Under the pieces are notes generated by a model. That model did no database searches. It was not told where the DNA came from and worked only from the letters and a program-made list of their open reading frames with translations. The position numbers and the translations under genes are program-made. Positions 10,377 to 22,320 of a stretch of 64,000 nucleotides of DNA are shown here, piece after piece (positions within the stretch are counted from its first letter, which is position 1; every line of letters begins with the position of its first letter). This stretch comes from Bostrychus sinensis. Taxonomy: Eukaryota > Chordata > Actinopteri > Gobiiformes > Eleotridae. The stretch spans positions 33,229,659 through 33,293,658 of the forward strand of contig CM036252.1 in assembly GCA_020698575.1 (NCBI GenBank), read 5' to 3'.

Positions 10377-11015
10377 ACCACTGCACTCCTGCTGTCAGAA
10401 GTTGCTGTCTGTACAGATCTAGTGACTGCTGTTCTCTCGTTGTTTAGCGGTCTTTAACAGAGCTAATCTTCTTCTGTATCATCCACAATAACACGTCCCA
10501 GTACGATTATTGCCAGGCGTCATTTCCATTTCAAAAGTGGTAAATAATCCAGTAACACTCCTCAGATAAACTGTAATCAGCGCCAATACCTTTGAATGTT
10601 TGGTCACATGGATCTGTAGAGCCCACGTGTCACAGTTTAACCAATGAAATGTCAGGAAACACGGGCGCCTTCATTTCACTTCATTCATTTCCGCGCAGAC
10701 GTTCGCTTGATCACATTTGCACAGCGTATACCGTCTCCAGCGGGGTGGCACTGCGGTGGCAAGGGTTCTATTACCCTGGTCACCCCTCTGACTCCACCCC
10801 TGCATCGAAGAGTATAAAAGTAACAAAGATTTGTAATCCAAAATATGTTTTGTTTTTCTCAGTACTGTGATGCTCTTTGATATTTCTGTTTTAATGTATT
10901 CTTTAGAACTCGTATAAATTGTTCCTTAAAACAACAATATTGTACCTTTTTATGCTAAGTAATTAAGGCACAGAATATCCAAATATCTTTCCTAACTGTG
11001 CACCCATGGGTCAAA
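9830..11015. other. Non-coding upstream region of mblac1
   Basis: It holds AATA microsatellites near 10076-10094 and 10345-10378. The 10560-10810 part is less AT-rich but shows no domain-bearing frame. The 92-codon frame at 10592-10870 is not recognised. Confidence 0.35.
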
Positions 11016-11022
11016 CCAAAAG

Positions 11023-11066
11023 CACGTGCAGTGGTCGTCATGGGGAGGTACCACGTGTCCGGAAGT
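11023..11066 (+). promoter_or_regulatory. mblac1 proximal promoter motifs (two E-boxes, ETS-type site)
   Basis: Two palindromic CACGTG E-boxes (11023-11028 and 11052-11057) and an ETS-type CCGGAAGT (11059-11066) lie 30-70 bases before the proposed start codon at 11095. This is typical of a TATA-less housekeeping promoter. Function is inferred from motif and position only. Confidence 0.4.
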
Positions 11067-11094
11067 TAGCGTGAGTCATGAGGGGACAGCAGCT

Positions 11095-14001
11095 ATGGAG
11101 CCTGACGTCTCCGGAGTGTCTCTGTCCGAGTGCGAGCTGCAGTTTTCGGGCCAGCCGTACTCCGCGTGCGTCCTGAAAGTGGGCTACAGCCTGCCCCAGC
11201 CGGACGGGACCGTTAAAGCTGACGGGACCATTACTCTTCTGACAGGTCCCAAGAAGATTCTGGTGGACACCGGGGGGCCGTGGGACCGCGAGTTCCTCCA
11301 GCAGCGCTTAGAGGAGAGGGGCCTGTCTGTGGGGGACATAGACGTGGTGGTGGGGACGCACGGACACTCGGACCACATCGGGAACCTCAGTCTGTTCCCG
11401 CGCGCGCTACTGATCGTTGGATTTGATATCTGTGAAGGGGACACCTACATGGACAACATGTTAGCGCAGGGACACGCGTACACCGTGGACGAGCATGTGA
11501 GTGGAGTCATAGACTAGCTACTAAACCAGGATAAAACAAAGACTAACCATGGCTAAACCAGGGCTAAACAAGGACTAAACCAGGTTCAAAACCAGGACTA
11601 AACCAGGGCTAAACAAGGACTAAACCAGGTTCAAAACCAGGACTAAACCAGGGCTAAACAAGGATTAAACCAGGTTCAGTACTAAACAAGAACTAAACTA
11701 TGGCTAAACCGGGACTAAACCAGGATCAGACAAGGACTAAACAAAGACTAAACCAGGTCTAAACTGGGTCTAAACCAGGACTAAACCAAGATCAGACCAG
11801 GACTAAACAAGGATTAAGCCAGGAATAAATCAGGTCTAAACCAGGTCTAAACAAGGACTAAACCAGGTCTAAACAAGGACTAAACCAGACCCAGTGCTAA
11901 ACAAGGACTAAACCAGTTCTAAACAAGGACTAAACAGGGACTAAACCAGGTCTAAACAAGGACTAAACCAGGACTAAACAAGGACTAAACCAGGATTAAA
12001 CCAGGGCGAAACAAGGACTAAACCAGGTCCAGTACTAAACCAGGACTAAACCAGGACTAAACCAGACCCAGTGCTAAACAAGGACTAAACCAGTTCTAAA
12101 CAAGGACTAAACAGGGACTAAACCAGGTCTAAACAAGGACTAAACCAGGACTAAACAAGGACTAAACCAGGATTAAACCAGGCGAACAAGGACTAAACCA
12201 GGTCCAGTACTAAACCAGGACTAAACCAGGACTAAACCAGACCCAGTGCTAAACAAGGACTAAACCAGTTCTAAACAAGGACTAAACAGGGACTAAACCA
12301 GGTCTAAACAAGTAATAAACGAGGACCAAACCATTTCACACTACAGCTGGTCTTTCAGAAGTTTCAGTTGTTCACTTTGAAATTACTGTTTTTCTTATCA
12401 TCTTGGAAATAAATGATCAAATTATTCCACGTACCCCCTGCAATGTGCTTGCGTACCCCAGAGGTCCCCGTACCCCTGATTGGGAAACACTGGGCTAGTC
12501 TGTGTTTAAAAGTGTAGATAAAGAAGCTTGATTTGTATTTAAATCTGAGCTACAATGGAGTAGATCTTCTTGTGACTCCTAACTGCCCAAGTGCGCTGCT
12601 ATAGTCTAAACCGTTATTTTATTGACATATAACAGAAGGCTATGTGATGTTTTGTTTTTAAAGCTGTGTTTGGAGAAATCAAGGGCGTTTTTAGCATTAG
12701 AAATTTAGGAGTGCTGAGAAGAAACAAAAAAAAAAGTATATAGGCTAGCCCTGGATAAAATATTAAACACTGTAGGATACAGATGTAATTTCTTGGATTA
12801 CAGAGCTTTATACTGTCATATTTGTTGCTGTCAATAGTGTGAGTAGAACTATGGGCTACAGTGGCTACAGTCACTTTGTTTCTGACCGTTAATTACACAT
12901 TTAAAAATAAAACATATGGCCAGAGAGAGCAGAAAGACCTGAAGGAGAAAAATGTTATGGCAAAGTGCGTTAAACCCTAATGTAGGGTGAATTTGGGGAA
13001 TCTCTGACACTTATTGCCTTTTTGGGGCCTTTTTCTAATCACTTTCTAACAGCTTGTATAGACCTATTATACCAGTCTGGAATGCTTAAGATGTTTTCTA
13101 ACAACATCAAAAACAGCTGACAGGATATCACATATAGGGAATAAATGACTTAACATTTTGTGTTTTTTATGCCTTCATTCGATTTTTTTTTTAATTATTT
13201 GATAATGTGACGTGCCTCCTTTGATAATCTGGGACATGTTTATGAATAGCATTTTACCATTAAAATTAATAGAGAATTTATAACAAAAACATTATTTGTA
13301 TACAGCAAAAAGTATTTGTTTATTTTATAATAATTAAATGTAAATTTATCACAGATATTCAACCTGTGAATGACCATTATTGCCCATCACAATGTTATCT
13401 ACTGCATGTTTTTTGGAACCACACACTGCAGCCTGCGTTGGATATTTCATTTTATTTGATAATATTTTAATTTATATGATAATTCTCTGGGGTTTGGACT
13501 TTCATACGACCTTTTCATTTTCAACTAAAGCTCTTTGTGGCCATTTGTGACCAATTAAAATGATTGATTCGTTTATTTAATTAATTTACTTTATAAAATT
13601 GTACAATTTCTTCTGGTATATTTACATTTTTAATAAAAAATGTTACAACAAACCCTTCATCTGTAGAGGCTGTTTTCATTGTATTTGAACAAACCATTCT
13701 AACTTTCTGCTTGTGTCTGCAGGTGAGTGTGGTTCCCAGTCCGGGCCACAGCGGCCAGGACGTCAGTGTCCAGGTGAGAGGGACTGCAGGTGGGACGCTG
13801 CTGGTTGCGGGGGATTTATTTGAGTGTTGTTCAGATGGGGACAGCTGGAGAGACTTGAGTCTGAATCCTGCACTACAGGAGTTGAACAGACAGAGGGCAC
13901 TGCAGTCTGCTAACGTTATCATACCAGGACATGGCCGTCCCTTTAGGGTCAACCGAGGCTTAGGTGTATGTCCAGCCCAGGGTGCACTCGTTCACCCATG
14001 A
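11095..14001 (+). CDS. mblac1: Metallo-beta-lactamase domain-containing protein 1
   Basis: Two exons, 11095-11496 (134 codons, donor GTGAGT) and 13723-14001 (92 codons plus TGA, acceptor CTGCAG), join in phase 0 to 226 residues. The fold signature is complete: the metal-binding THGHSDH at residues 88-94 (H89, H91, D93, H94), PGH at 141-143, AGD at 163-165 and PGHG at 202-205. The ILVDTGGPW strand before it is also typical. In mammals MBLAC1 is a single-domain hydrolase reported to cut histone pre-mRNA. The start at 11095 (GCTATGG, G at -3) is preferred over the in-frame ATG at 11026, which adds 23 unconserved residues and lies among promoter motifs. AATAAA at 14233-14238 fits the polyA signal. 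The intron holds a large minisatellite. Confidence 0.93.
11520..12325. repeat. GACTAAACCAG minisatellite with higher-order structure
   Basis: About 800 bases of ~11/22-base units built on AAGGACTAAACCAG fill the first part of the mblac1 intron. The marker TAAACCAGACCCAGTGCTAA recurs at 11881, 12058 and 12233 (spacings 177 and 175), so the block itself was amplified as a higher-order unit. Confidence 0.92.
12420..12496. mobile_element. Fragment of a hAT-like miniature element
   Basis: CGTACCCC repeats followed by GGGAAACACTGGG match the right end of the longer element at 62625-63170 (GTACCCC..., GGGAAACAC). The left end is missing here, probably replaced by the minisatellite. Confidence 0.45.
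12660..12935. repeat. Dispersed repeat, copy 1 (second copy near 25940)
   Basis: The segment shares GGGCGTTTT..., GAAGAAACAA..., an AGTGTGAGTA block, CACATTTAAAAATAAA and GGCCAGAGAGA in the same order with 25935-26235. I do not recognise the family. It has no coding capacity. Confidence 0.5.
12936..13700. other. Second part of the mblac1 intron, no feature seen
   Basis: AT-rich intronic sequence leading to the exon 2 acceptor. No repeat family was recognised. Confidence 0.4.
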
Positions 14002-14232
14002 TGGCAGTGTGTGGTCAAATACTGCGCTCAGCGTTTGGACAGAACCACACATGGTCACCATGGTTACACAGAAACTGTTGCTGATATTCACCCAGCTTTG
14101 AAAAAACACCTTACACCATTTTGAACATTATACAAGGGGATGTGATCCAAGGCCCTTAAAACTATATTTTAACTATTCCTTAATTTATAAATGTCTACAT
14201 GACTCTCAGCAATGTAGTTGTATGTTTTTCAT

Positions 14233-14238
14233 AATAAA
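14233..14238 (+). terminator. mblac1 polyadenylation signal
   Basis: Canonical AATAAA about 230 bases after the mblac1 stop codon. Confidence 0.65.
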
Positions 14239-15060
14239 GAAGAAATCTACAAATAAATGCTGTATATAAACAAATCTGCTCTCTTCAACTGTTGATAGAT
14301 GCACATATAGTGGGCGCTGTTCCAGTGCACCATACTCGCTGCTTGACTAAAATCATTGGATGTTTGTGCTTCATGGGCGATTGTGACTTTGACTCTCACC
14401 TGTATAAAACCTCTCAGATAGAAGATAGTAAACATACAGGTTACAGTGTAACCCTGGTTCTCTGCAGACATCCCTCCATACCATTTCATTAGTATGGTGA
14501 ATGACCTTATGGCCATCAGGTGTGTGGATAGTCTTTAAGACACACCAGCTTGGCACGCCCCTGGCAATGCCTAGAAAGCTTGTGCACTAGTGCGCAGCTG
14601 GTGATTGTTTGATTGGAACGTGTCTCAGAGTGATCTAAAGAGTGGAAAGAACCAAGGTCACAAAACCTGTACGTTCTCTACTTAAGACTATATCTCCACA
14701 CCGTTACAATAGTGAGGTGTACCTCTTTAAGACTCCAGGCAAGGAAAGGTGCAGCCTGAAATTCTAAGTGCACAAACCAGAGCAAATGTTACTCTTAACA
14801 TATAAGAGAAGTTAAGGTTAGCAGTACGGAGCTAAATTGGGCTCATAATTGCTGTAACGGAAAAACAAAAATGTCAAACTGAAAGTTCATGTTTTAATAC
14901 TTTACAGTTTCAATTGTCATTTTTGGGTTTCAGATTTTTTTCACCTTTAGATCATCTTTTTTTCAGTTTCAGATGGTCTTTTTTAGTTTCTGTTCTGTTG
15001 GGGAGGACGACATAGGTTCCTCTGTCTCGTTCCCTTCAAGGAATGTGGGCGACTCAAGAT
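14239..15060. other. Intergenic, no gene seen
   Basis: It contains a short inverted motif GGTTACAGTGTAACC at about 14439-14453, which may be the end of an unrecognised mobile element. No coding evidence was found. Confidence 0.35.
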
Positions 15061-15390
15061 GTTTTAAAGGTACTGTAAGCAGTATATGCGCTCTACTGGT
15101 TTGAAAACAATGCTGCAGTCAAAACAATGGTCTGTGGGTTGCCAGTCTTTCTGCTTTTCTGATTGGATGATTGACAATGCAGTTTTAGAGCCAAAACAAA
15201 AAATGTAAACATAAACAACTTAGCCATTATGTAAAATATATTTTTAAATGTGAATAAATCAGCTGTGCCATTGTTATCAGTAAAACTAATATTTGATTTA
15301 AACATGTTTACATCATATCTTGGGACACGTGGGTAATTATTATGAAATATAAAAAATATATACTGCTCATAGCACTTTTAAACAACACCC
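15060..15390. repeat. Dispersed repeat, copy 1 (second copy at 38218-38487)
   Basis: The same block order occurs in both copies: TTTTCTGATTGG, CAATGCAGTTTTAGA, CCAAAACAAAAAATGTAAAC, CATTGTTATCAGTAAAACTA, GGGACAC.TG.GGGTAATT and CTCATAGCAC. It is non-coding and the family is not identified. Confidence 0.7.
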
Positions 15391-16015
15391 TACACCATTT
15401 ATTTAAGTGTTTAAACACTGGAGGTTTGACTCACTTTGTCTTTTAATAGGCATGGAACACAACTTAAAGATCACAAATGATATGATTTTCTGAAGTTCAA
15501 AAGCCACACAGAACAAGTGCCACATAGGACTTGACAGTTATGGCCCTGGAATCCAACTCAACAGGGCAGCCCTCCAGCGCACAGCCCAGAAAGGAAAAGA
15601 CCAAAGGAAAGAAGAATTTGCCTTATGTTTTTATGTGGGCTTGGTCTTGGCACAAGGACCCCATGTGGCTGGAGTTGCTATGATCTGGGGCTGATGTTCT
15701 ACTGACACGTACTGGCACTGCAAACTACATCTTAATATTTCTTATATAAAATTATTAAAATAGCATTAAGGTAGCATGAGAAAAAAAAAAAACAACAAAC
15801 AAAAGTGAAATTATGAATTTATGTTTAGCTTTCCGGAAATAATATATTCATATCCACGCTCATGCACTGAATACATTAATATTCCATCATACATGCCACT
15901 ATTTATTTCTGATATTCGTGTGGAATTATTATCCTCTTCATTCTGAAGATGTAATGCAGTATAGACAAACATCGGAGTGACAGAAGACAGTGATCATGTG
16001 TTCAGACTGGACAGT
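15391..16015. other. Intergenic between mblac1 and the tm4sf5-like gene
   Basis: No gene, RNA or repeat is recognised. A short A-run lies at 15780. Confidence 0.35.
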
Positions 16016-16017
16016 AG

Positions 16018-19000
16018 TTTATTCTCAGCCTGGCACAGTGCTGTGGTCCACCTCCTGTGACGACGCTCTCCATTCACTACAATAAGACAACATTATTACT
16101 ATCAATGACCAAATAAAAAGTGAAAAATCACTATAATAGCTACACTAAACTTATTCCACAATCCAAAAAGTGACAATAATGGCTTGATAGATTAATATGT
16201 CACTAGTATACATATAAAAGGCTGCAATTACTGCATTTTAATTTTTTATTGGGTGTTTGGTAATCCTGCCTTTACTGTTTTTTCCAGTTCGTGCTATTTT
16301 ATGCCATCTTCCTGCCACACAACTTTTAATAATATTTCTCCCAGTAATACTTCTTCTAATTTGTATTTGTATTTTTTTTTTTTTTTTGTGGTTGTTTTTG
16401 TTTTTTGCAGTTTGTGCTATTCTAAGCCATCTTTCTGCCACATTAATTTCTAATTGGACCCCAGTCTGCCTTATTTGCAGCCCAACCAATTTTAGTGTTT
16501 CAACTTTTAAAACATGTCTCAGTTCTTGGACATAACATTTGGTAATACTGTTTTTGTTGTTATTTGTGCTATTTTATGCCATATATTGTGACACCTGTCA
16601 AATGGTTTTCTGCCTCATTCTGCCTTTTTGTGCTTCTGCTTCTGCTGTGACTTTTTGGAGTATTTCTACCAGGAATACTCCCTCTAATTTTTGCTTTTTT
16701 CTGCAAGTTTTCCTTTTTAGCTCTTCTATATTTTGCTGTCTACTTTCAGCGCATGTAAACACTTGCAAAGGCTTCAGCCATTGCAAAATTTCTAGTTCTA
16801 CATGCGTTTCTTTCCCCAGTCGTACCTCTTTGCCCCCGCACGTGCCACAGAGGCAACCGAACAGTCCGTTGACCATTTGAATGAGGCACAGGACGAGCTC
16901 CAGACAGGCCATCACCAGCAGAGTTGAGAAGAGTCCCAGGTTGAACTGCACCACATTCTTAGGCTCAGTGCACCATTTCCACATGTCCTTGTTTTCCAAG
17001 TAATTCTCAGTACTAAAAACAGCAATACACATAAACATGTTATTGGGAAATATACAACCAATCAAAAGTTTTCTTCAAAATGAGCCCAAGCTACATATGT
17101 GATATGACATTTATCACAATCAAATGAAGTCCTTGTACCTGTTGACAAAAGGTGTGCCCCATTGTGGAGTGGTGCTTTGTGCATTAGACCACAAGCACAC
17201 AGGTCCATTAGACAGGCCCAGCCCAGCCGCACTCATGCTGTAGATGGCCCCCACCACACCGGCAGCAGCGAAGCCAATGGACAGGAACATCTGCACACAA
17301 CACACATCAGTTCCTCCTCTGTACCCATACATTCACTATCCCTCCTCTTTACCCATGGGTGAATGGTTCCTTGACTAGTGATGGGTGAATGAAGCCCTGA
17401 TGAATAAATGGGGCTTTCCAGTCCATTGCTTCACCAAAAGGTTTACTACTCGAAGCTAAATGGTTTGAAATACTGCCATCTACTGTCTAAATACATATAT
17501 GGCAGTCAATGCCACATTATTACCATGACCTGAGCAGGAATATAAAACAGATTAGTACGCAGTGAAGTGACAATAATATTTCTATCGTACATGCATGCCT
17601 AAGTAGGGCATTCAAACACAAAGACACAATACATTGATTTTAAATGAAATTGCACTAAAATCATTGCAATAACTTGCATTGTTACAAATATTTAATAACA
17701 CATTTAAACCTTGGAGTGACCAACTCAACATGGGAAGGGGAATGTATGAAAGGAAACACAAACAAGCAGTTTGTGTTCAAACAGCAGTGTTTCAGATACA
17801 GACATTCTGTTTGTGTGCATGTGCATGCACACAAACAAGCATATTTTGGTGTGGTTTGATGTTTCCTGGTCGAACACATCTCCCTTTTTGTAAATTTTGT
17901 AAATTTTTTGGAACATAGTAAATGGCACTAATTGGGATTTTTCTCAGTTTGCAATTCTTTCAGGGTTCCCACTGGGCATTAAAAAGCATTAAAAGTCTTT
18001 AAATTGATTTTGCAAACAGGGCATAATGGCATTAAAAAGCACTAAATTTGAATTCCAGCAGACATTAAAAATTTGAAATAGCTTTTAAAGTAAAATCGCT
18101 GACATTATTAGTTTTATTTGTCAATATAAATATAGATATATAAACAGAATTTCCCACAGATTTCTATTTTTTTTTTTTTTTCTTTGAGTAAAAATGTCAG
18201 TTAATGTCTCATCATCAAGCAGTTTTTTTTAGTACAATATAGTTATTTTAATATTTTTATGATAATATAAGAAGCAAAAAATATCACTTCAATCATCATC
18301 ATCAGTTTATTATCCAGCTCATTTTAAGACTATGGGGGAGAAAATTACAATATGGTGGGCCAGAATTAGTCTTCTCAAATAATGGGAAACACTAAACACC
18401 ATTTGTGTAGCCTACACTAGTGTGATAGACGGCACAACGAGTTTGCTTCCAGTGGGACCACATTACTTAAACATAGGATGTTTGACTTTCAACATTGTTG
18501 GTGCTGTAGTTTACAATACTTAAATTTTGACAATTTAAGCTGCTGCGATAGTATGTTTGTGGCATTAGAAATGTTTAAAATGGCAATAAAAATGGCATTA
18601 AAAGACATTAAATTACAGTGACTAATACCTGCAGGAACCCTGTAATTTAGGAAGCTGGGTAAATAAAAACTGTAAAAACAGAACTTTTACAACATGGCCA
18701 TTGGTTTTTGGAGTCAAACCCACAACACTACCCAACTCAAATAGGTGAAAAATAATAGCCTACATAATATGATACATCAAAAGACTACAATGAGAAAAAT
18801 AATGAAATGACTGACACTACATTACAAATGCCCAAAACACCAACAGAGTAGCGTGAGAAACAAAACTCTTTGAGGAAGTGACATGCTTATTGAAGCAATG
18901 ACGTCCTCTGAACAAACTGAGGCCTCGTCTGGTATCAGTCACGTGACTTTGTGACAGCCTCGGTTCATTTGTCCCATCACTGTCCTCCTCTGCATCATGT

Positions 19001-19793
19001 CAGCCAGCTCCCCAGCTTTTCCTGTCATCGAGCCAGTATTCAAAGTCCCTCCTCTGTCCTATGCTCTAGTCTCCCCTGACTTACTGCCCACCTTTTATTG
19101 CTTTGTATTGTTTTATCAGCTCTGAGAGCGCCAAGATAAGACTCGCCACTGTTGTATTTTATCTCATATTATGAGTAAAAAACAGGAACAGAACTGATGA
19201 GAATATTTTTCCTTATTTAAAATGTATGAATCAACATTTTAGGTTGGATTAAAAAAGACATTCACTTCCCTGTCCCTCCTTTGTACCCATATTTTCACTA
19301 TCCCTCCTCTGTGCCCATATATTCAATTCACTATCCCTCCTCTGTACCTATATATTATTATATATTATTTAAAATGTATGGTTGGATTTACGTTGGAAGA
19401 CAAAAGACATTAAAATATTTGAATATCTGAGTGTAGATAAAGACTCACCCCACAGCGGTTGGCGCAGCACTTCTCTGCACTGGTCAGATGAATATGGATG
19501 GCAGGAATAAGGACCTGGCAGCAGGAGAAGACACATTTTTTTAAAACTTTTTTTTTTACAAATCTTTCATAAATCCTGCATAAGCACGGTCGTGTCCTCA
19601 CCATGATTCCTCCTCCGATCAGCCCACCCATGTACTTGACCTGCTCCGTGATCCGTGGGGTGTTTGCGCCATCTTCTGCTGCGTACTTGGTCTCAAAGTT
19701 GGGGAAGAAAAGGATTATGTTGCAGATGATGGACACCGCGGCCAGGGGGTAGAGGGCGATGGCCACAAACTTGGAACACGCTCCGGTGCACAT
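16018..19793 (-). CDS. tm4sf5: Transmembrane 4 L6 family protein, TM4SF5-like
   Basis: Five minus-strand exons: 19793-19602 (64 codons), 19514-19449 (22 codons), 17290-17139, 17012-16826, and a last exon from 16076 whose first three bases are the TGA stop. The protein has 199 residues, close to the usual 197-202. It starts MCTGACSKFVAIALYPLAA and has four hydrophobic segments: about 10-30, 50-66 (MGGLIGGGIMV), 88-108 (SIGFAAAGVVGAIYSMSAAG) and 165-188. The large loop carries GPVCLWSN and WKWCTEPKNVV. The final helix reads LVMACLELVLCLIQMVNGLF. L6 proteins are plasma-membrane four-pass proteins that organise integrins and receptors. AATAAA lies at 16018-16023 on this strand. MCTG fits TM4SF4/TM4SF5; the ACLELVLC block favours TM4SF5, but the paralogue is not certain. 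Confidence 0.85.
17300..19352. repeat. Interrupted short tandem repeat in tm4sf5-like intron 2
   Basis: Copies of a ~28-base motif (CACTATCCCTCCTCTGTACC) occur at about 17305-17350 and again at 19265-19350, with a looser copy near 19040-19065. The intervening 1.9 kb contains a hAT-like element and other sequence, as though the array had been split by insertion. Confidence 0.45.
17961..18642. mobile_element. hAT-like non-autonomous element
   Basis: The left end CAGGGTTCCC and right end GGAACCCTG are inverted repeats of the hAT type. Subterminal GCATTAAAAAGCATTAAA-type motifs occur near both ends. The element is 682 bases and non-coding, and lies in intron 2 of the tm4sf5-like gene. No convincing 8-base target duplication is preserved. 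Confidence 0.6.
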
Positions 19794-19799
19794 GGCTAC

Positions 19800-20767
19800 A
19801 GGTCACCACAAGGAACACCTCCACCTTAGTGAAGAAAGCAGTGGAAAAAGAGGGTACTATATAATGACAGGAGAAGGGTGTACTTTGAGCGCGATTATCT
19901 TATCTGCGCGAAATGTCATAGGTGTGTTTACCCGTGTTTCCACTGCGGCCATAAAAAGAGTACACATGCATTCAGTTTGTTCTTTGCCTGCTCTTTATAT
20001 TTTTTAATCACAAAACCTGTGTCTGAATGATGAAAGTTATATTATTTCCCATTCCTTTTATGGATATTTGAACATGTTTGTGACTTCTCTTATGTCTTCA
20101 GTCTTATGTCTTGTATTAACAGGAGATTATTGCTCAAAACTCATGACTTGATGTCCTCATGGATTCTCTGAGCTCTAAAACCCCACCCTCTGATACGTCG
20201 CCCACATAGCTGAGTCCAAGTAATGACTTCTTTTAGAAAAACACACTTATTTCATCATTACTCTCTGTTTGGTGTTTCTCTGAGGCTCTCCTCTGGACAC
20301 TGCTGCTCTGTGCTGATGGTTTGTTGATGCATGATGTTCTACAAATGCAATGTCAGATTATTATACATGTGTCTCCTTAGACTTACTAAGGTCATTGAAA
20401 GTCCACTGCTTTAGTCTCTTTTATTGACTGACATGAATACACTGAATTGTTTCTAAACACTTCAGGGGCTCTAGGCAAGAGGGACCACTGAGGCCCTATA
20501 GAGGCTCCCATTTTTTGTAAATCCCAAAAAACATGGCAACAAAAGGTGTTTTTGATTTTTCTAAGCATTAATATCTCATGAATCTTTATTTTTGCCTCAT
20601 ATCCTGAATTGTGGCTGTGCATAACAAACAAGTGAATATGCAGGAGAATATGAGGCTTATTATGGTGCATTATAGAGGATTTATATTTTAAGCTCTCTCC
20701 AGAAGACAGGGCCCTTTTAGGAGAATTGTGAGGCAGCATCACTTCACTTCTAGTTCCTTATTGTACA
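19800..20767. other. Upstream flank of the tm4sf5-like gene, no feature seen
   Basis: The 5' flank would hold the tm4sf5-like promoter (minus strand, upstream of 19793), but I see no clear TATA box. No coding or repeat evidence was found in the rest. Confidence 0.35.
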
Positions 20768-21135
20768 CAGGGCTTTACATTTACACTAGCCAAATGCTGG
20801 TAGATTTTCATTTTGGCTAGTAACACATTCTCAGAGTCTTACTTGCTAGTTTGGCCAGTTGGATAAATATTAAAAACTAAAAATGTATTCTAATAGACCA
20901 CATGCAAAAAAATACAATTTATTCTGCCTCTGGAAAACTTGTCTAAATATTTGTTTTATGTATGGACAGGGATTTATCAAAGTTCTACATTTCTTTAAGC
21001 CTTTTGCGTGCCATAAAATAGAATATATTTAAATTCATTACATTCTGTGGCAAGTGAAAACACTAATTGACTAGTAACTTTAGAAAAAGACTGACCACAG
21101 TGGCCAGTGAGCAAAAAAATGTATGTAAAGCCCTG
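20768..21135. mobile_element. hAT-like miniature element (CAGGGCTTTACAT ends)
   Basis: The ends CAGGGCTTTACAT and ATGTAAAGCCCTG are perfect inverted repeats over 13 bases. The interior is non-coding. The flanking eight bases (ATTGTACA and ATTGCATT) agree at five positions, perhaps an eroded target duplication. Confidence 0.75.
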
Positions 21136-21840
21136 ATTGCATTCATGACCGGAACCACTCTGAGTATATTCATTAAATAAATGATCAACATAATGTTTAG
21201 ACTTTGACATGGAATAAAGTTATTAACTGATAGATGCTCAATCTTCAGGAGATCATCTGGTGCAGTGGATCCAAGCCTTTATTATCTTTTTATTAGTTCC
21301 CTGGTCATTTTTATCATACTTCATACATGTGCTTATCAGTACAAATCATTTATTCCTTCTTTTATTGTAAATCCAAATCATGCATTATTTCTAAACTTGA
21401 ATTTAAGATCAAAAATAAAATAAATAATCCACCTCCCTTTAAAATAAAAATAAAAAATATAACTATTAAAATAATTAAATTGACCTGTTTTACTATCATC
21501 TTAATTTTATGAATTTATTATAAAGAAAAATTTAAATCATTAATCATAACTGCCTGTTGAAACAAGCTGTTTGACCTAAAAAAATATGTTAAAAATATAT
21601 ATTTTAATTAGTTTAATATGAGGTGATGCATTTGATCACAAATCTTGGACAGAGATTACAAAATAGTGCACAGAGAGAGGAGAGACAGGTGTGTCTACTG
21701 TAGTCAGATCTGATTCAGTTCAGTTTGAAATATTCCATGTTGTTTTCAGAAGTCAGAATGTGTTACAGGAGTGTCCGTGCACGTTGGTGATCAGTGTGTG
21801 CAGGTTTGGAGAGTGGGATGTGTTAATCGATTGTCACTCG
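21136..21840. other. AT-rich intergenic sequence, no gene seen
   Basis: Very AT-rich to about 21630, with no recognised feature. Confidence 0.35.
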
Positions 21841-22320
21841 CTGCGTGACTAATGTCCTCTTCAAACTGTGCCAGTATTAGAGCGCAGCGCTCAAAAGGGA
21901 CCTCCAGGGGGCGCTGTCTTCACCTTTGTAAAAGCCCCGGTTTGAGGGCGCAGCAGACGCGCATCAGAGCGGTTCAGGTGAGTGCTGCACCTCCTCACAC
22001 TCACACTCTCACACTCACACATCCAAACTCTGCAGAACGGACCGTTTGAGTTTTTTTTATTTGTCCTAGGACGGCTGTGGCCAAAAATAATTAGGCCTGT
22101 TAGAAACATACCCCCTACCTCGCCTTTGTGCCGAGGGAGGGGGGTAAGTTTCTTCCGTCCTCATTACCAACTCTACAGTCCACGGCCCGCAGAAACATGC
22201 AGTGGACATCTCGGGTCAAGTCCTTAACGCGGCTGATCACAAACAGAACCCCCCCAAAAAATATTGACAACAATGAGACTTGTGGCCTGTGATCGGCGGC
22301 CACGGCAGCTCGGTCCCGAG
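21840..22320 (+). promoter_or_regulatory. GC-rich segment with a possible non-coding exon
   Basis: The GC-rich segment contains the CTCF-like motif and, at 21977, a strong donor (GGTTCAG followed by GTGAGTG). No open frame of interest crosses it. It could be the promoter and 5' exon of an unannotated transcript. Confidence 0.25.
21900..21918 (+). promoter_or_regulatory. CTCF-like binding motif
   Basis: CCTCCAGGGGGCGCTG closely follows the vertebrate CTCF core (CCAGGGGGCGC). It sits in a locally GC-rich stretch between the tm4sf5-like gene and the repeat desert, a plausible insulator position. It is a motif match only. Confidence 0.45.

Noticed and set aside
11026..11094. Upstream in-frame ATG for mblac1
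   Set aside because: It would add 23 residues without family similarity and overlaps E-box and ETS motifs; ATG at 11095 has the better context.
16598..16825. Read-through C-terminus of the tm4sf5-like protein as the main form
   Set aside because: A consensus donor at 16825 and an acceptor at 16077 followed by TGA and a polyA signal give a family-typical length; the extension is kept only as a possible intron-retention isoform.
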